DNA of 64,000 bases from JAMQKA01 sp034521835 (GCA_034521835.1 JAXHMA010000001.1:434001-498000); one strand, 5' to 3'; numbered from the stretch's first letter, positions 29,133-38,676 are shown. Numbers and translations: made by a program. Notes: a model not told the origin generated them from the sequence alone.

Positions 29133-29462
29133 TTAAAAGCCAGGTATAATAGGAGTTCTAAAGAGGGTGTCAATCATTGAAAGTCCTACCAGCAATGCTA
29201 AAAAGACGATTGAACTTAGAAATAGCATGGTATTAAACTTCTCATCCCAGTAGAGGTTCATAAAAAAGAGTGCCACTAGGCTGGCTTTTATTACGGCTAC
29301 TATCATGGCTACAACAATTGACCAGGGATGAGGCAGTGCCAGGTAGTGTACGCCTACTGTAATGATCGTCAAAATAGAAAGTGCGCCTGCCACTGACAGC
29401 AGTATTTTGTCGGTCGATATATGATGTTCGTGTCCGTCATTGCTCTCAAGTTTTTTAGTTAT
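29133..29462 (-). CDS. ctaF: Cytochrome c oxidase subunit IV (caa3 type)
   Basis: The product has three transmembrane helices with AGALSILTIITVGVHYLALP, IVAVIKASLVALFFMNLYWD (the family motif K-A-x-x-V-x-x-F-F-M-x-L) and a C-terminal helix. A GTG at 29393 gives only 86 residues and cuts helix 1. The frame is open upstream to 29462, adding T-K-K-L-E-S-N-D-G-H-E-H-H, which resembles a normal N-terminus, but its first codon is ATA. I give the longer form, which starts 12 bases after ctaE. Either ATA is a misread ATG or it is a rare start. Confidence 0.8.
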   Translation of the reverse strand: MTKKLESNDGHEHHISTDKILLSVAGALSILTIITVGVHYLALPHPWSIVVAMIVAVIKASLVALFFMNLYWDEKFNTMLFLSSIVFLALLVGLSMIDTLFRTPIIPGF

Positions 29463-29474
29463 CTATTAATAATA

Positions 29475-30122
29475 TCAGTCAATTAAGTAGAAAAGAGGAA
29501 ACAGGAAAATCCAGATGACATCGACCAGGTGCCAGTAGAGCCCAGTGATCTCAACGGGAGTATAATATTCACTATTAAATGTTCCCTTCGATGCTTTAAT
29601 AAGAAGCCAGCACCATCAACCCTATTCTCTAACAACCACGTGAATACCGTGTAGGCCGGTCATCATATAATACAAGCTAAAGAAAATATTGGCCTGCGGG
29701 TGATCGACTCCTTCATACGTATAAAACTCACCCGGAAATATGCCGATATGAAACTTATGGGTATACTCAAAATACTTAATCAACATAAACACACAGGCCA
29801 GCGCAATAGTAATTGCCAGGTTAATAATAATGCCCTTCTGTTGATTAAGCTGGGCAGATTTAATAGCCATGGCAACCGTAAGACTGCTGCCGATCAGCAC
29901 GAGTGTGTTAACCCCGCCCCAGAGTGTGTTCAGTTCTTCTGATGCCAGCGTAAACAGCTCAGGGAACCATGCCCTGTAGATGATGTACGCGGCAAACAAT
30001 CCACCGAAAAAGAGGATCTCAGTTACCAAAAAGATCCACATTCCCATTTTCGCTGAGCTGAATTGCTGCTCGCTGTCAACAAAGTGATGTTGAACGTGGC
30101 TTGCTGTTGTATGATTCGCCAT
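29475..30122 (-). CDS. ctaE: Cytochrome c oxidase subunit III (two compensating indels)
   Basis: The start has SSAKMGMWIFLVTEILFFGG, the conserved first helix of subunit III in short caa3/bo3-type oxidases. The frame stops prematurely after H-G-I-H-V-V-V at about 29622. Between roughly 29600 and 29630 another frame reads I-G-L-M-V-L-A-S-Y, and then the first frame resumes K-A-S-K-G-T-F ... YTPVEITGLYWHLVDVIWIFLFP to a stop at 29475-29477. The restored protein has about 215 residues and five helices, as expected. It is structural, supporting subunit I. Confidence 0.88.
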
Positions 30123-30193
30123 GATTACCGTTTATTTTCTAAGATTTCTATCGTTGCTTACTTAACTCTAAAAATGGTCAATCCAAAATAACG

Positions 30194-31960
30194 CTACTCT
30201 TCAGCCTCAACTTCTTCTGAATCGGACTCTGATTGAACTACAGCTCCGTGATGTTCTCCATGACCATTTGTTTTCTGTATCAGTCCAAGCTGAAAGTCTT
30301 CCATTGGTTGGTGATAGTCATACGGACCATGGATGACTACCGGCGTATGCTCAAAGTTATGAGGCGGTGCGGGGGAAGCTATCTGCCATTCCATAGCACG
30401 GCTACCCCATGGATTTGCTCCGGCCTTTTTACCGTTGAATAGTGAGTAGGTAAGATAGAAGAGCACGAGGAGAAAACCGGCGCCAAGAATGAATGCACCT
30501 ACCGTAGAAACCTGATGGTAGTAAGTAAACTGTTCCACATAGTTGTAATAACGTCGCGGCATACCCTGCGCTCCCATTACAAACTGCGGGAGAAAAGTCA
30601 CATTGAATCCGAGAAGAATCAGCCCACAGGCAATTTTTGCCAGAGTTTCGTTATACATTTTACCAAACATTTTAGGCCACCAGTAGTGCAGACCTGCCAT
30701 CAGCGCCATAACCATACCACCTACCATTACAAAGTGGAAGTGAGCCACTACGTAGTAAGTATCGTGCAGGTGAATATCGAGAGCGATCGTAGCAAGAACG
30801 ATACCTGTAAGACCACCTATAAGGAAGAGGAAGAAAAATCCTAAGACGTACAGCATGGGTGATTTCAGGCTGATTGATCCTTTGTGCATGGTAGCCAGCC
30901 AGTTGAACATCTTAATTCCTGTGGGAATACCTACCAGGAATGTAAGAAAGGAGAAGACTGTGGAAGCCAATGTAGCCTGACCAGAGGTGAACATGTGATG
31001 CCCCCAGACAAGAAATCCGATAAAGGCAATGGCAAGAGATGAAAGTGCAATAGCCCAGTATCCAAAAACGGTTTTCTTTGAGAAGCTGGAAACAACCTCT
31101 GATACGATACCGAAACCAGGCACAATCATAATATATACAGCGGGGTGTGAATAGAACCAGAAAAAGTGCTGGTAAAGTACGGGATCTCCACCGAGAGCGG
31201 GATCAAAAATCCCGATACCCAGAATCCGCTCCATACCGACAAGCAGCAGGGTTATGGCCAGCACCGGCGTTGCCAGAATCTGAATGATGCTGGTTGCATA
31301 TAATCCCCAACAAAACAGGGGGAGTTTACCCCAGGTAAGGCCTGGAGAGCGCATTTTATGGATCGTAGTAATAAAGTTTACCCCCGTTAAAATGGATGAG
31401 AACCCGATGACAAAGACGCCAAACGTCATGGCTGTTACAGCTCCTCCTGTTGTGGCGGAGTAGGGGGTATAAAAGGTCCAGCCGGTGTCTATACCGCCGG
31501 CAATAATTACATAGATTGTTCCCAAGGCACCAGCCATGTAGAGATACCAGCTCATTAAGTTAAGCCTGGGGAAGGCCACATCTTTGGCGCCAAGCTGAAT
31601 CGGCATGATGAAGTTCCCTAATACAGCTGGTACAGAAGGCACAAGGAAAAGAAAAATCATGATAGCCCCGTGCAGCGTAAATATCTGGTTGTACCCATCC
31701 GCAGTGAGGAAGCCAAGCGTTGGGCCAGGTGTCCACAGTTCCATGCGTACCAGCAGCGCTAGAATTCCACCAGTAGCAAAGAACACAGAAATACCTATAA
31801 GGTATAACAGGCCAATGCGTTTGTGATCGAGCGTTGTGAGCCACGACCAAATACCTTTAGAAACATTCAGATAGTTCTTTTCTGCCTGTTCATCCGGTTT
31901 GTACCGGCGAACCTGCAACTTGGAAACATTTGAGCCGGAGTTTGATTCTGCCGTTGCCAT
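30194..31960 (-). CDS. ctaD: Cytochrome c oxidase subunit I (caa3, type A2)
   Basis: The 588-residue product has twelve transmembrane helices and all heme and CuB ligands: FTLHGAIMIF, YSHPAVYIMIVPG, WGHHMFTSG and VAHFHFVMVGG. The D-channel glutamate of the usual HPEVY is replaced; the sequence is YSHPAVY, the YS motif known from the Rhodothermus marinus caa3 oxidase. The K-channel region (GLTGIVLATIALD) is kept. It reduces oxygen to water and pumps protons. It starts one base after ctaC ends. The acidic, histidine-rich tail (about 560-588) is unremarkable. Confidence 0.97.
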   Translation of the reverse strand: MATAESNSGSNVSKLQVRRYKPDEQAEKNYLNVSKGIWSWLTTLDHKRIGLLYLIGISVFFATGGILALLVRMELWTPGPTLGFLTADGYNQIFTLHGAIMIFLFLVPSVPAVLGNFIMPIQLGAKDVAFPRLNLMSWYLYMAGALGTIYVIIAGGIDTGWTFYTPYSATTGGAVTAMTFGVFVIGFSSILTGVNFITTIHKMRSPGLTWGKLPLFCWGLYATSIIQILATPVLAITLLLVGMERILGIGIFDPALGGDPVLYQHFFWFYSHPAVYIMIVPGFGIVSEVVSSFSKKTVFGYWAIALSSLAIAFIGFLVWGHHMFTSGQATLASTVFSFLTFLVGIPTGIKMFNWLATMHKGSISLKSPMLYVLGFFFLFLIGGLTGIVLATIALDIHLHDTYYVVAHFHFVMVGGMVMALMAGLHYWWPKMFGKMYNETLAKIACGLILLGFNVTFLPQFVMGAQGMPRRYYNYVEQFTYYHQVSTVGAFILGAGFLLVLFYLTYSLFNGKKAGANPWGSRAMEWQIASPAPPHNFEHTPVVIHGPYDYHQPMEDFQLGLIQKTNGHGEHHGAVVQSESDSEEVEAEE

Positions 31961-31961
31961 A

Positions 31962-32912
31962 TTAATTCAGTGTTTTTATGTATTCGATAATTGCATTAAT
32001 CTGTTCATCCGAGAGTACACCCTGGTAGGGAGGCATCACGTTGCTGTAGCCTTCGACAATTTGATCTCCCGGATGTAAAATGGATTCCCGTAGGTAGTTT
32101 TCATCGACAGTAACGGATGTACCGTCAGCAAGTGGTTCTTGGCTGCCAAATTTGCCCTGCCAGCTTGGACCGGTCAGTTGCGTACCATCCGAGGAATGGC
32201 AGGAGGTACACGCATTTTCCTGGACAAGCTGCTTACCCCATTCTGCAGGAGCCAAGTCATCTGGCTTGGAAGCCCCACCGGCATTTTCAGCCAGCCAGTT
32301 CTCAAATTCGCCTTCCTTGTGCACAATTACGCTTCCGGTCATATTTGAGTGATCGGTTCCACAATACTCCGTACAGAAAATAATCGATTCTCCCGGTTCC
32401 GGTGCGTTAAACCATGTTGAGGTGTAGCGACCGGGAAGCACATCTTGTTTTATGCGAAAATCCGGGACAAAGAAGGAGTGAATTACGTCGTTTGAGCTCA
32501 TAACCAGCCGAACCGGGCGGTCTGCAGGCACGTGTAGTTCACCGGTTGAGGTAGCTCCGTTTTCATATTGAAATCTCCAGAGCCATTTTTGAGCGGTAAC
32601 ATGTACCTCATAGGCATCATCTGGTGTTGAAGTCATATTCAGGAAAACCTGAAATCCCCATCCAAACACGAAAATAACAAGGATCAGGGGTATAACTGAC
32701 CAAGTGATTTCCAACTTGTTATTATGGGTGATTACAGGCGTTACCTCGTCTTCAGATTTACGGCGGTACTTGACGACAAAGTAGATAATAGCCACCAAAA
32801 TACCGATAGTCAGCACCAGGCTGCTCATGTGTACAAATTCGAATAGCTGATCATGACTATTCGCTATTGTCGATTTTGCGGGAGGTAGTAAAAGGTCTTT
32901 GAATAAATCCAT
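31962..32912 (-). CDS. ctaC: Cytochrome c oxidase subunit II with fused cytochrome c (caa3)
   Basis: Two transmembrane helices (about 28-50 and 72-95) precede the cupredoxin domain with AQKWLWRFQYENG, VIHSFFVPDFRIKQDVLPG and the CuA ligands in CTEYCGTDHSNM. A C-terminal cytochrome c domain (about 225-316) has C-T-S-C-H for covalent heme and a distal methionine in NVMPPY. The 316-residue layout is that of caa3 oxidases. The cytochrome domain is closely similar to the C-terminal domain of ActE upstream. It accepts electrons and feeds CuA. Confidence 0.96.
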   Translation of the reverse strand: MDLFKDLLLPPAKSTIANSHDQLFEFVHMSSLVLTIGILVAIIYFVVKYRRKSEDEVTPVITHNNKLEITWSVIPLILVIFVFGWGFQVFLNMTSTPDDAYEVHVTAQKWLWRFQYENGATSTGELHVPADRPVRLVMSSNDVIHSFFVPDFRIKQDVLPGRYTSTWFNAPEPGESIIFCTEYCGTDHSNMTGSVIVHKEGEFENWLAENAGGASKPDDLAPAEWGKQLVQENACTSCHSSDGTQLTGPSWQGKFGSQEPLADGTSVTVDENYLRESILHPGDQIVEGYSNVMPPYQGVLSDEQINAIIEYIKTLN

Positions 32913-32921
32913 TCTGATCGT

Positions 32922-33785
32922 TTAGCTTCCTAGTCGTTGTTTAGGGCTCTTCTCTCTCAGCCATAAGAAACCGAGGAATATACCCAGAATTAAAACAGTT
33001 GCCAAGCCACCCAGTTGCATGATTCTCCAGGCAACCGGCACATAACTTTGCGAACTTGGATCGTACTGATAGCAGTACATTACAATCTTGTCAACGGTGC
33101 TGCCAATGTTGCCATCAGCCGCATCGTACAGCGCATTTCGCACTTGGAACTCATCAAATTTGATACCGTACAGGTACCGTGTGATCGTTCCGTTTGGACT
33201 TAAAAAGATGATAGTAGCACTGTGTGCATATTCGCCGTTGCGTTCTATGCGGTCGTAGTTAAAGCCAACGGCGCTGGTTAATTTATTGATTTCAGGTTGG
33301 TCACCGGTTAAAAAATGCCAGCCCTTTTCAACTCTTTTCTGTCCGAGTTTCTCAATAAAAACCTGCTTGGTTGAGTCGGCAAGCTGTTGCCGTTCATTTG
33401 GATCAAAACTGAATGTAATGATCTCGAATTGATTTCCAGGATCCCATTTTAAGTCCTTAATCCCGGTATATATCGCATCGGTAACCATGCTGCACAACAT
33501 CGGACAGTTGTAATATACCGGATTTAAAATCACCGGCTTGTCACCCTGCATCAGTTGTTTAATTGTTACAGAGTCACCGTCAGATGTTGCAAATTTCAAA
33601 TTCAGTGGGATCTTATCCCCAAGATGTTCTTCGATTCCTGCTTCCTGTACGTTTGGAGGCTTTTTAGTATTTAACTGAGCAAAAGCCACAACGGGTAAGA
33701 ATAGCAGAAAGCATAGAAACAGTTTCCTTGCTACACTAGTTTTTGTTTTCAGCAGTTCGGTACTATTGATTTTCAACCATCTCAT
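32922..33785 (-). CDS. SCO1/SenC-type copper chaperone with C-terminal membrane anchor
   Basis: I place the start at the ATG at 33785, which overlaps the preceding gene by 23 bases; the longest frame begins further upstream. A signal or anchor segment (ARKLFLCFLLFLPVVAFAQ) leads to a thioredoxin-like Sco domain with the copper-binding N-C-P-M-L-C and the histidine in EYAHSATIIF. A C-terminal helix (GGLATVLILGIFLGFLWLRE) anchors it. It delivers copper to CuA of CtaC on the periplasmic side. The position directly before ctaC fits. Confidence 0.9.
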   Translation of the reverse strand: MRWLKINSTELLKTKTSVARKLFLCFLLFLPVVAFAQLNTKKPPNVQEAGIEEHLGDKIPLNLKFATSDGDSVTIKQLMQGDKPVILNPVYYNCPMLCSMVTDAIYTGIKDLKWDPGNQFEIITFSFDPNERQQLADSTKQVFIEKLGQKRVEKGWHFLTGDQPEINKLTSAVGFNYDRIERNGEYAHSATIIFLSPNGTITRYLYGIKFDEFQVRNALYDAADGNIGSTVDKIVMYCYQYDPSSQSYVPVAWRIMQLGGLATVLILGIFLGFLWLREKSPKQRLGS

Positions 33786-34316
33786 TGATAGCACTGTCGA
33801 TCGGAATTCTATAGACTCCGTTTTCCAAATCAACAACTCCAAAGGTGTTCAGCGTTTCCGTAGCCTGGCGGTTTTGTTGGTTCACTTGGTAATGCTCGGT
33901 ACTTCCCAGAGCTGCCTCATCAGAAACAAGCCGGTTATAGTGATACATCTCCTGCAGGGCGATTACAAACAGCACAACTAAAACGATTCCCAGAAGACTC
34001 CAGGAAGCTAATCGCCGGATGTTCAACCGGTCGTACATAACGCCATACTGAATAGAATCGGCAATATCTTTGTCATCTACTTCTACATCGATTTCCTCTT
34101 CATCAGCGATATGTTCTTCAAGTTCTTCCGGTTCTTCAGTGCTGGAAAAAATATCCTCGGCATTTTTTTCTAGCTGCACGGCCCAGGTCAATATGGTAGA
34201 AACGGGAACATCATACTTTTTGGAAAGCTGATCGAGGTTTTCTTTGCCTGATCGATAGCCTGTCTGGCTATCTTTGCTTTAAACTCAGCGCTGTATGTTT
34301 TGTCTTCGTTCGACAT
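33763..34316 (-). CDS. Transposase-like HTH domain joined to a membrane protein, unknown function (frameshifted)
   Basis: From the ATG at 34316 the product begins MSNEDKTYSAEFKAKIARQAI, then breaks near 34242, where one missing base restores K-E-N-L-D-Q-L-S-K-K-Y-D-V-P-V-S-T-I-L-T-W. This first 60-residue part looks like the HTH_Tnp_1 domain of IS3-type OrfA proteins. An acidic linker, one transmembrane helix (about residues 108-130, WSLLGIVLVVLFVIALQEMY) and a periplasmic tail of about 55 residues follow. The restored protein has about 184 residues. It lies inside the act-cta operon between actF and sco, overlapping sco. It is not an IS remnant: no inverted repeats or OrfB are near. A structural or regulatory role in the respiratory complex is only a guess. 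Confidence 0.6.
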
Positions 34317-34355
34317 AAGGAGTTATTAATTTACTTGCACTAACAGTTAGACTTA

Positions 34356-35540
34356 TTAATGCTTGCGTAAAGATTTTTCTAGTTTGGGATCATTTACCGG
34401 TATCATCTTCTGCTGTCTAAAGCGATAGAAAAAGAGTCCGAAGAAGATTCCTCCCAACCCAAGGAAGGTAGTCACGTCCATCCAGTTGAAGTGGATACTA
34501 TGTTCATGTAGCACGGGCATAGTGATCCAGTACAGTTCGATAAAATGGGTAACCAGGATGAGTACCGAAATACTTAATACAGCCTTGGCGTTGGTCTTGG
34601 CTTTTTTGTTCAGCAGAACCACAAAAGGAATGACAAACCGGCCAAACAACAGTGCCCAGGCCATATATTCATATCCGCCTTCCAACCGGTGCATGTACCA
34701 AAGGGTTTCTTCAGGGATGGCGGCATAGTAAATCAGCAGGAATTGGCTGAATGCGATGTAGGTGTAAAAAATAGTGAAACCGAACATCTGCACGCCCAGA
34801 TCATAAATGTGACTTTCCTGAATAGTCTCAGTTAAAATACCTTTATTCCAAAGATAAAAGACCATCAGGATGAAGAACGCAAAAAGTCCCTGGAAGCTCA
34901 TAGCGAAATAATAGACGCCAAAAATGGTGGAGTACCAGTGGGGATCGAGGCTCATCAACCAGTCGAAGGAGGCAAATGCAAATGTGATAACAAATATAAA
35001 TATGCCGGGACCGCTAGTTCGTCTCAGCAGCGTTTGGAGGCCCCAGTCTCCTGTTTCGTCCATTTTAATGGAATTATTATAAAGCCGATATCCCAGAAAA
35101 CTCCAGATCCCAAAGTAGATAATCTGACGAACGATAAAGAAGGGCGTGTTCAGGTAGGGCTCCTTTACTTGCAATACCGAGTCACTGGCTACCGCATCGG
35201 CATGCGTCCAGTGGTAGAGGGAGTGCATCCCCAGCAGAACAGGAATGAGGAAGATCGCCCAGATATAGAAGTTCGATGAAATTGCTTCCGGAATACGGCG
35301 TAGAACAACGCTCCATTCAGACCGCGTAACATGCTGAAGCATTACAAAGAAGAGGCTTCCGAGCGCAATGCTGGAGAAGAAGGAAAAGCTGACCAGGTAT
35401 GAGAAGAAAAACTGGTCGTGATCAAGAAAATAGCCCACACCACTGGCCAGAAGGCCGACAATGCCAATTCCAAACAGGGCATTAGTCACATTCTTGTCGG
35501 AAGGGAACTCCAGCGTATCGGTTATTCTGGGTTTACTCAT
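34356..35540 (-). CDS. actF: Alternative complex III subunit ActF
   Basis: The 394-residue polytopic membrane protein has about ten helices. It carries ActF features: GSLFFVMLQHVTRSEWSVVLRRIPEA, HWYSTIFGVYYFAMSF and FWFYIAFSQFLLIYYA-like residues (YTYIAFSQFLLIYYAAIPEET). It is the membrane partner of ActC in quinol:cytochrome c/oxygen oxidoreductase. It lies 30 bases after actE. Confidence 0.92.
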   Translation of the reverse strand: MSKPRITDTLEFPSDKNVTNALFGIGIVGLLASGVGYFLDHDQFFFSYLVSFSFFSSIALGSLFFVMLQHVTRSEWSVVLRRIPEAISSNFYIWAIFLIPVLLGMHSLYHWTHADAVASDSVLQVKEPYLNTPFFIVRQIIYFGIWSFLGYRLYNNSIKMDETGDWGLQTLLRRTSGPGIFIFVITFAFASFDWLMSLDPHWYSTIFGVYYFAMSFQGLFAFFILMVFYLWNKGILTETIQESHIYDLGVQMFGFTIFYTYIAFSQFLLIYYAAIPEETLWYMHRLEGGYEYMAWALLFGRFVIPFVVLLNKKAKTNAKAVLSISVLILVTHFIELYWITMPVLHEHSIHFNWMDVTTFLGLGGIFFGLFFYRFRQQKMIPVNDPKLEKSLRKH

Positions 35541-35570
35541 GTTGTTCTTCGAAATTCTTACTGGTTATCG

Positions 35571-36611
35571 CTATAATGATTTCAGGTATTCAATGATTGA
35601 ATTGAGCTCAGATTCACTCAGGTAGCTATAAGGGGCCATTACGGGATCATATCCTTCTACAATTTTAGCTGAAGGATTGACAATTGATTCGCGCAGATAT
35701 TCTTCATCAACGGTAACCGAAGAACCATCTGCAAGCTGTTCGGTACGGCCCATTAAATTCTGGTGCGTCGGTCCTATCCCGTCCGATCCGTCACGAGAGT
35801 GACACGCCTGGCAACCGTTGGCAACGTAAAGCTTTTCTCCACGCTCAACAGAAACTTCGCCGCCTCCTTCTTGTGCTTGCTGCTGGGCTTCTTCAGCCTC
35901 TTGTTGTTCCGTGAACTGCTGCTGCAGACCAGCTAAATCAACATTGTATTCCTTAAGCTGTTCCTCGGTAGCATTTTGGCTGCGTTGCAGGGCTCGCACA
36001 TAAGCTACAATCGCCCATCGATCTTCAACCTTAATTTGATGAGCATAGGAAGGCATATTTCGAATGCCATTTGAGATAGTAGAGTATATATAGCCATCTT
36101 CAATGTTTCGGAGTCGGTCAATATGAAAGCTGGGTGCGGGAACGTATCCATACCGCCCTGTCATGATAATGCCCTGGCCAGCCCCAACTTTGCCATGGCA
36201 AGGGGTACAATACACGTTATATTGGTCGCGACCGCGATAAATAAATGCTTTCGTTACATCCACCGGATTATTAGCTACAAAGGAACTATCCGCATTAATT
36301 CCCTGATAGTATTCTGGATTTTGGCGGAGATTTCCCCGTGAAATAGTTCCCTCCACTGGTTGACGCATGGAGCGGTTATCTGCAAAGAAGGAATTTTCTT
36401 CCTGTGCCTCGAATCTGTTTTGCTGATCCATATTCATATTGGGATGGACAGGCTGGTGCGAAAATTCTTCTCCACGACAGGAGGCCAGCAGAAAAGTCAC
36501 CACCAATAGGACCAGTACCTTTGAAGATTTCAGGAAAAAGCCATCTTGCGTGCTGCTTCCGGATATAGAAGCAAAAGCAGATGATTCGTTGACTTTGGAT
36601 CCTTCTTTCAT
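35571..36611 (-). CDS. actE: Alternative complex III di-heme cytochrome c subunit ActE
   Basis: A long N-terminus ends in a lipoprotein signal (LLVVTFLLASC, cysteine about residue 45). The first cytochrome domain has C-T-P-C-H with distal methionine in GIRNMPSY. A glutamine/glutamate-rich linker leads to a second cytochrome domain with C-Q-A-C-H and VMAPYSYL. The second domain is not typical of all ActE proteins and resembles the cytochrome c tail of CtaC. The 346-residue protein is anchored in the periplasm and carries electrons out of the complex. Confidence 0.9.
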   Translation of the reverse strand: MKEGSKVNESSAFASISGSSTQDGFFLKSSKVLVLLVVTFLLASCRGEEFSHQPVHPNMNMDQQNRFEAQEENSFFADNRSMRQPVEGTISRGNLRQNPEYYQGINADSSFVANNPVDVTKAFIYRGRDQYNVYCTPCHGKVGAGQGIIMTGRYGYVPAPSFHIDRLRNIEDGYIYSTISNGIRNMPSYAHQIKVEDRWAIVAYVRALQRSQNATEEQLKEYNVDLAGLQQQFTEQQEAEEAQQQAQEGGGEVSVERGEKLYVANGCQACHSRDGSDGIGPTHQNLMGRTEQLADGSSVTVDEEYLRESIVNPSAKIVEGYDPVMAPYSYLSESELNSIIEYLKSL

Positions 36612-36665
36612 ATTAACTGTCGATTCAGAAATTATCTTATGTGTTGTTAAAAGCCGGTATACTTA

Positions 36666-37208
36666 TTATTCATCGTAAATAGTTTCGATGTGCGTGGCAC
36701 CAGCATCGTTGAATAGTTTGTTTACTTTCTCCTCTTCAAACAGGTCATCTTCAGCTTCAATGCATACGAAGAAACCGTCATCGGATGCTGTCTCAAATCG
36801 TTCAGAGTTGAACAATGGATTATGAAGACGCGGTAGTTTGTTCAAGGCGATCATGCCAAACGTCGCTGCAAAAGCAGAAAGCAATACCGTAAGCTCGAAA
36901 GTGATTGGTACCATTACGGGGAGGTTGATATAGGGCTTGCCACTGATGTTCATCGGGTATTCATATCCCATAACCCATACCATAAGCCATACAGCCCCCA
37001 CACATCCTACAAGAGCCCCCGCAAAGACAATCCAGCCAAGAGGCGATTTTTTAAGTCCCATCGCTTTTTCCATTCCATGAATAGGAAAAGGAGCAAAAGT
37101 ATCGAACTTTTTATAGCCTGATTTTTCTACAGTCGAAGCTGCGTCAATCAGCTCTTTCGGATTACGAAATTCGGCCAGAATGCCGTACATATTTTTATTC
37201 TTGTCCAT
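36666..37208 (-). CDS. actD: Alternative complex III subunit ActD (DUF3341)
   Basis: The 180-residue product has MYGILAEFRNPKELIDA, YKKFDTFAPFPIHGMEKAMG and two transmembrane helices (about 60-82 and 100-125), followed by DGFFVCIEAEDDLFE. This is the DUF3341 pattern found only in alternative complex III operons. Its soluble part faces the cytoplasm in solved complexes. It lies 12 bases after actC. Confidence 0.94.
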   Translation of the reverse strand: MDKNKNMYGILAEFRNPKELIDAASTVEKSGYKKFDTFAPFPIHGMEKAMGLKKSPLGWIVFAGALVGCVGAVWLMVWVMGYEYPMNISGKPYINLPVMVPITFELTVLLSAFAATFGMIALNKLPRLHNPLFNSERFETASDDGFFVCIEAEDDLFEEEKVNKLFNDAGATHIETIYDE

Positions 37209-37220
37209 AGTGGTTCAGTT

Positions 37221-38653
37221 CTAAGCAGTTTCCGGTTGTTCTGCAACCACACGTTGAGTTTTGGGTTCTACATATTCTTTAGTTTCGTCATCGTAATTAT
37301 GTGGGTCAGCCTGCGGCATAACACCCTTCACCTCTGCAATGGCAACCATCGGCAGGAACCGAAGGAACAGCAGGAACATGGTGAAGAACAGGCCAAATGT
37401 ACCAACATAGGTTAGTATGTCCCAGAATGTGGGAGCATAATAATCCCAGTTTGAGGGCATAAAGTCCGTTGCCAATGAGCCTACTGCAATCATAAAACGC
37501 TCAAACCACATTCCGATGTTCACAATAATAGAGATAATAAAGGTCAAGGCTACATTACGACGAATATATTTGCTCCATAGGAACTGGGGCGTAACAACAT
37601 TACAGAACATTAAGATCCAAAAGCCCCATGCGTAAGGCCCCGTGGCATACAACCAAAAAATTCCTTGTTCATAAATATAGCCACTGTACCAAGCTACAAA
37701 TGCTTCCATCAAATAGGCAAAAGCCACTAGCTGGCCGGTAACCATCATTACAATATTCATTTTTTCCATGATGTCGATATTCATAATATCCTCAAGACCG
37801 TAGATCTTGCGAGCGATAAGCATAAGCGTTAACACCATGGCAAACCCGGAATAGATAGCACCCGCAACAAAATAGGGGGGAAAATAGTACTGTGCCAGCC
37901 TGGAATAACAGAAACGGCAAAGTCAAACGATACAATAGTGTGAACGGAAAGCACCAGCGGCGTTGCCAGACCTGCCAATATCATGTAGGCTTTTTCGTAA
38001 TTCCACCAGTGTCGGAAGCTGCCTGTCCAGCCGAGGGAAGCAATTCCATACGACATTTTTGCAATTTTACTCTTGGCTTTATCCCGCAGTGTTGCAAAGT
38101 CAGGGATAAGGCCTACATACCAGAAAAGAAGCGAAACCGTGAAATAAGTACTCACGGCGAACACGTCCCAAAGCAGGGGACTGCTAAAGTTCGGCCAGGC
38201 TGCCATCGAGTTTGGAACCGGGAACACCCAGTAAATCACCCAGATACGCCCTACGTGAATAGCCGGGAACAGACCAGCACACATAACCGCGAAGATTGTC
38301 ATCGCTTCTGCAAAGCGGTTGATCGCCGTACGCCAGCCCTGCCGGAAAAGGAAGAGAATAGCAGAAATCAGCGTGCCGGCATGACCGATACCAACCCACC
38401 ATACAAAGTTGATGATGGCCCATCCCCATCCGGCCGGATTGTTGAGTCCCCATATTCCAGTACCTTCCCAGATCAGGTAGGCAACAGCTACCAGCATGGC
38501 AATGAGCAGTAAATTGGCAACCCCAAACGCCACATACCAAAGCTTGGGTGCCGGGGTCAGTGGCGTCTTAGTAATCATAGAGGTGATACTTGAAAAGGAG
38601 TGATCACCTTTTACTAACTTAGGTTCAGGTACGTATTCGTAAGAATTACTCAT
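37221..38653 (-). CDS. actC: Alternative complex III subunit ActC, NrfD family (frameshifted)
   Basis: The 5' part has INFVWWVGIGHAGTLISAIL, an NrfD/ActC helix with the quinone-site histidine, and PAIHVGRIWVIYWVFPVPN. The frame breaks in the six-base run at 37875-37880. One extra C on the coding strand restores T-I-F-P-P-Y-F-V-A-G-A-I-Y-S-G-F-A-M-V, and the second frame then runs to 37221. The restored protein has about 477 residues and ten helices, normal for ActC. It oxidises menaquinol with ActB. The break is almost certainly a homopolymer error. Confidence 0.93.
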
Positions 38654-38676
38654 GTTAAACGTAAACAGATTTCGTG

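Noticed and set aside
28998..29180. Plus-strand frame of 60 residues after ctaA
   Set aside because: It overlaps the end of ctaA and the operon terminator and has no coding features.
33763..34316. Remnant of an IS3 element
   Set aside because: Only an OrfA-like helix-turn-helix is present; there is no OrfB, no terminal inverted repeats and no target duplication, and the gene fits the operon spacing.
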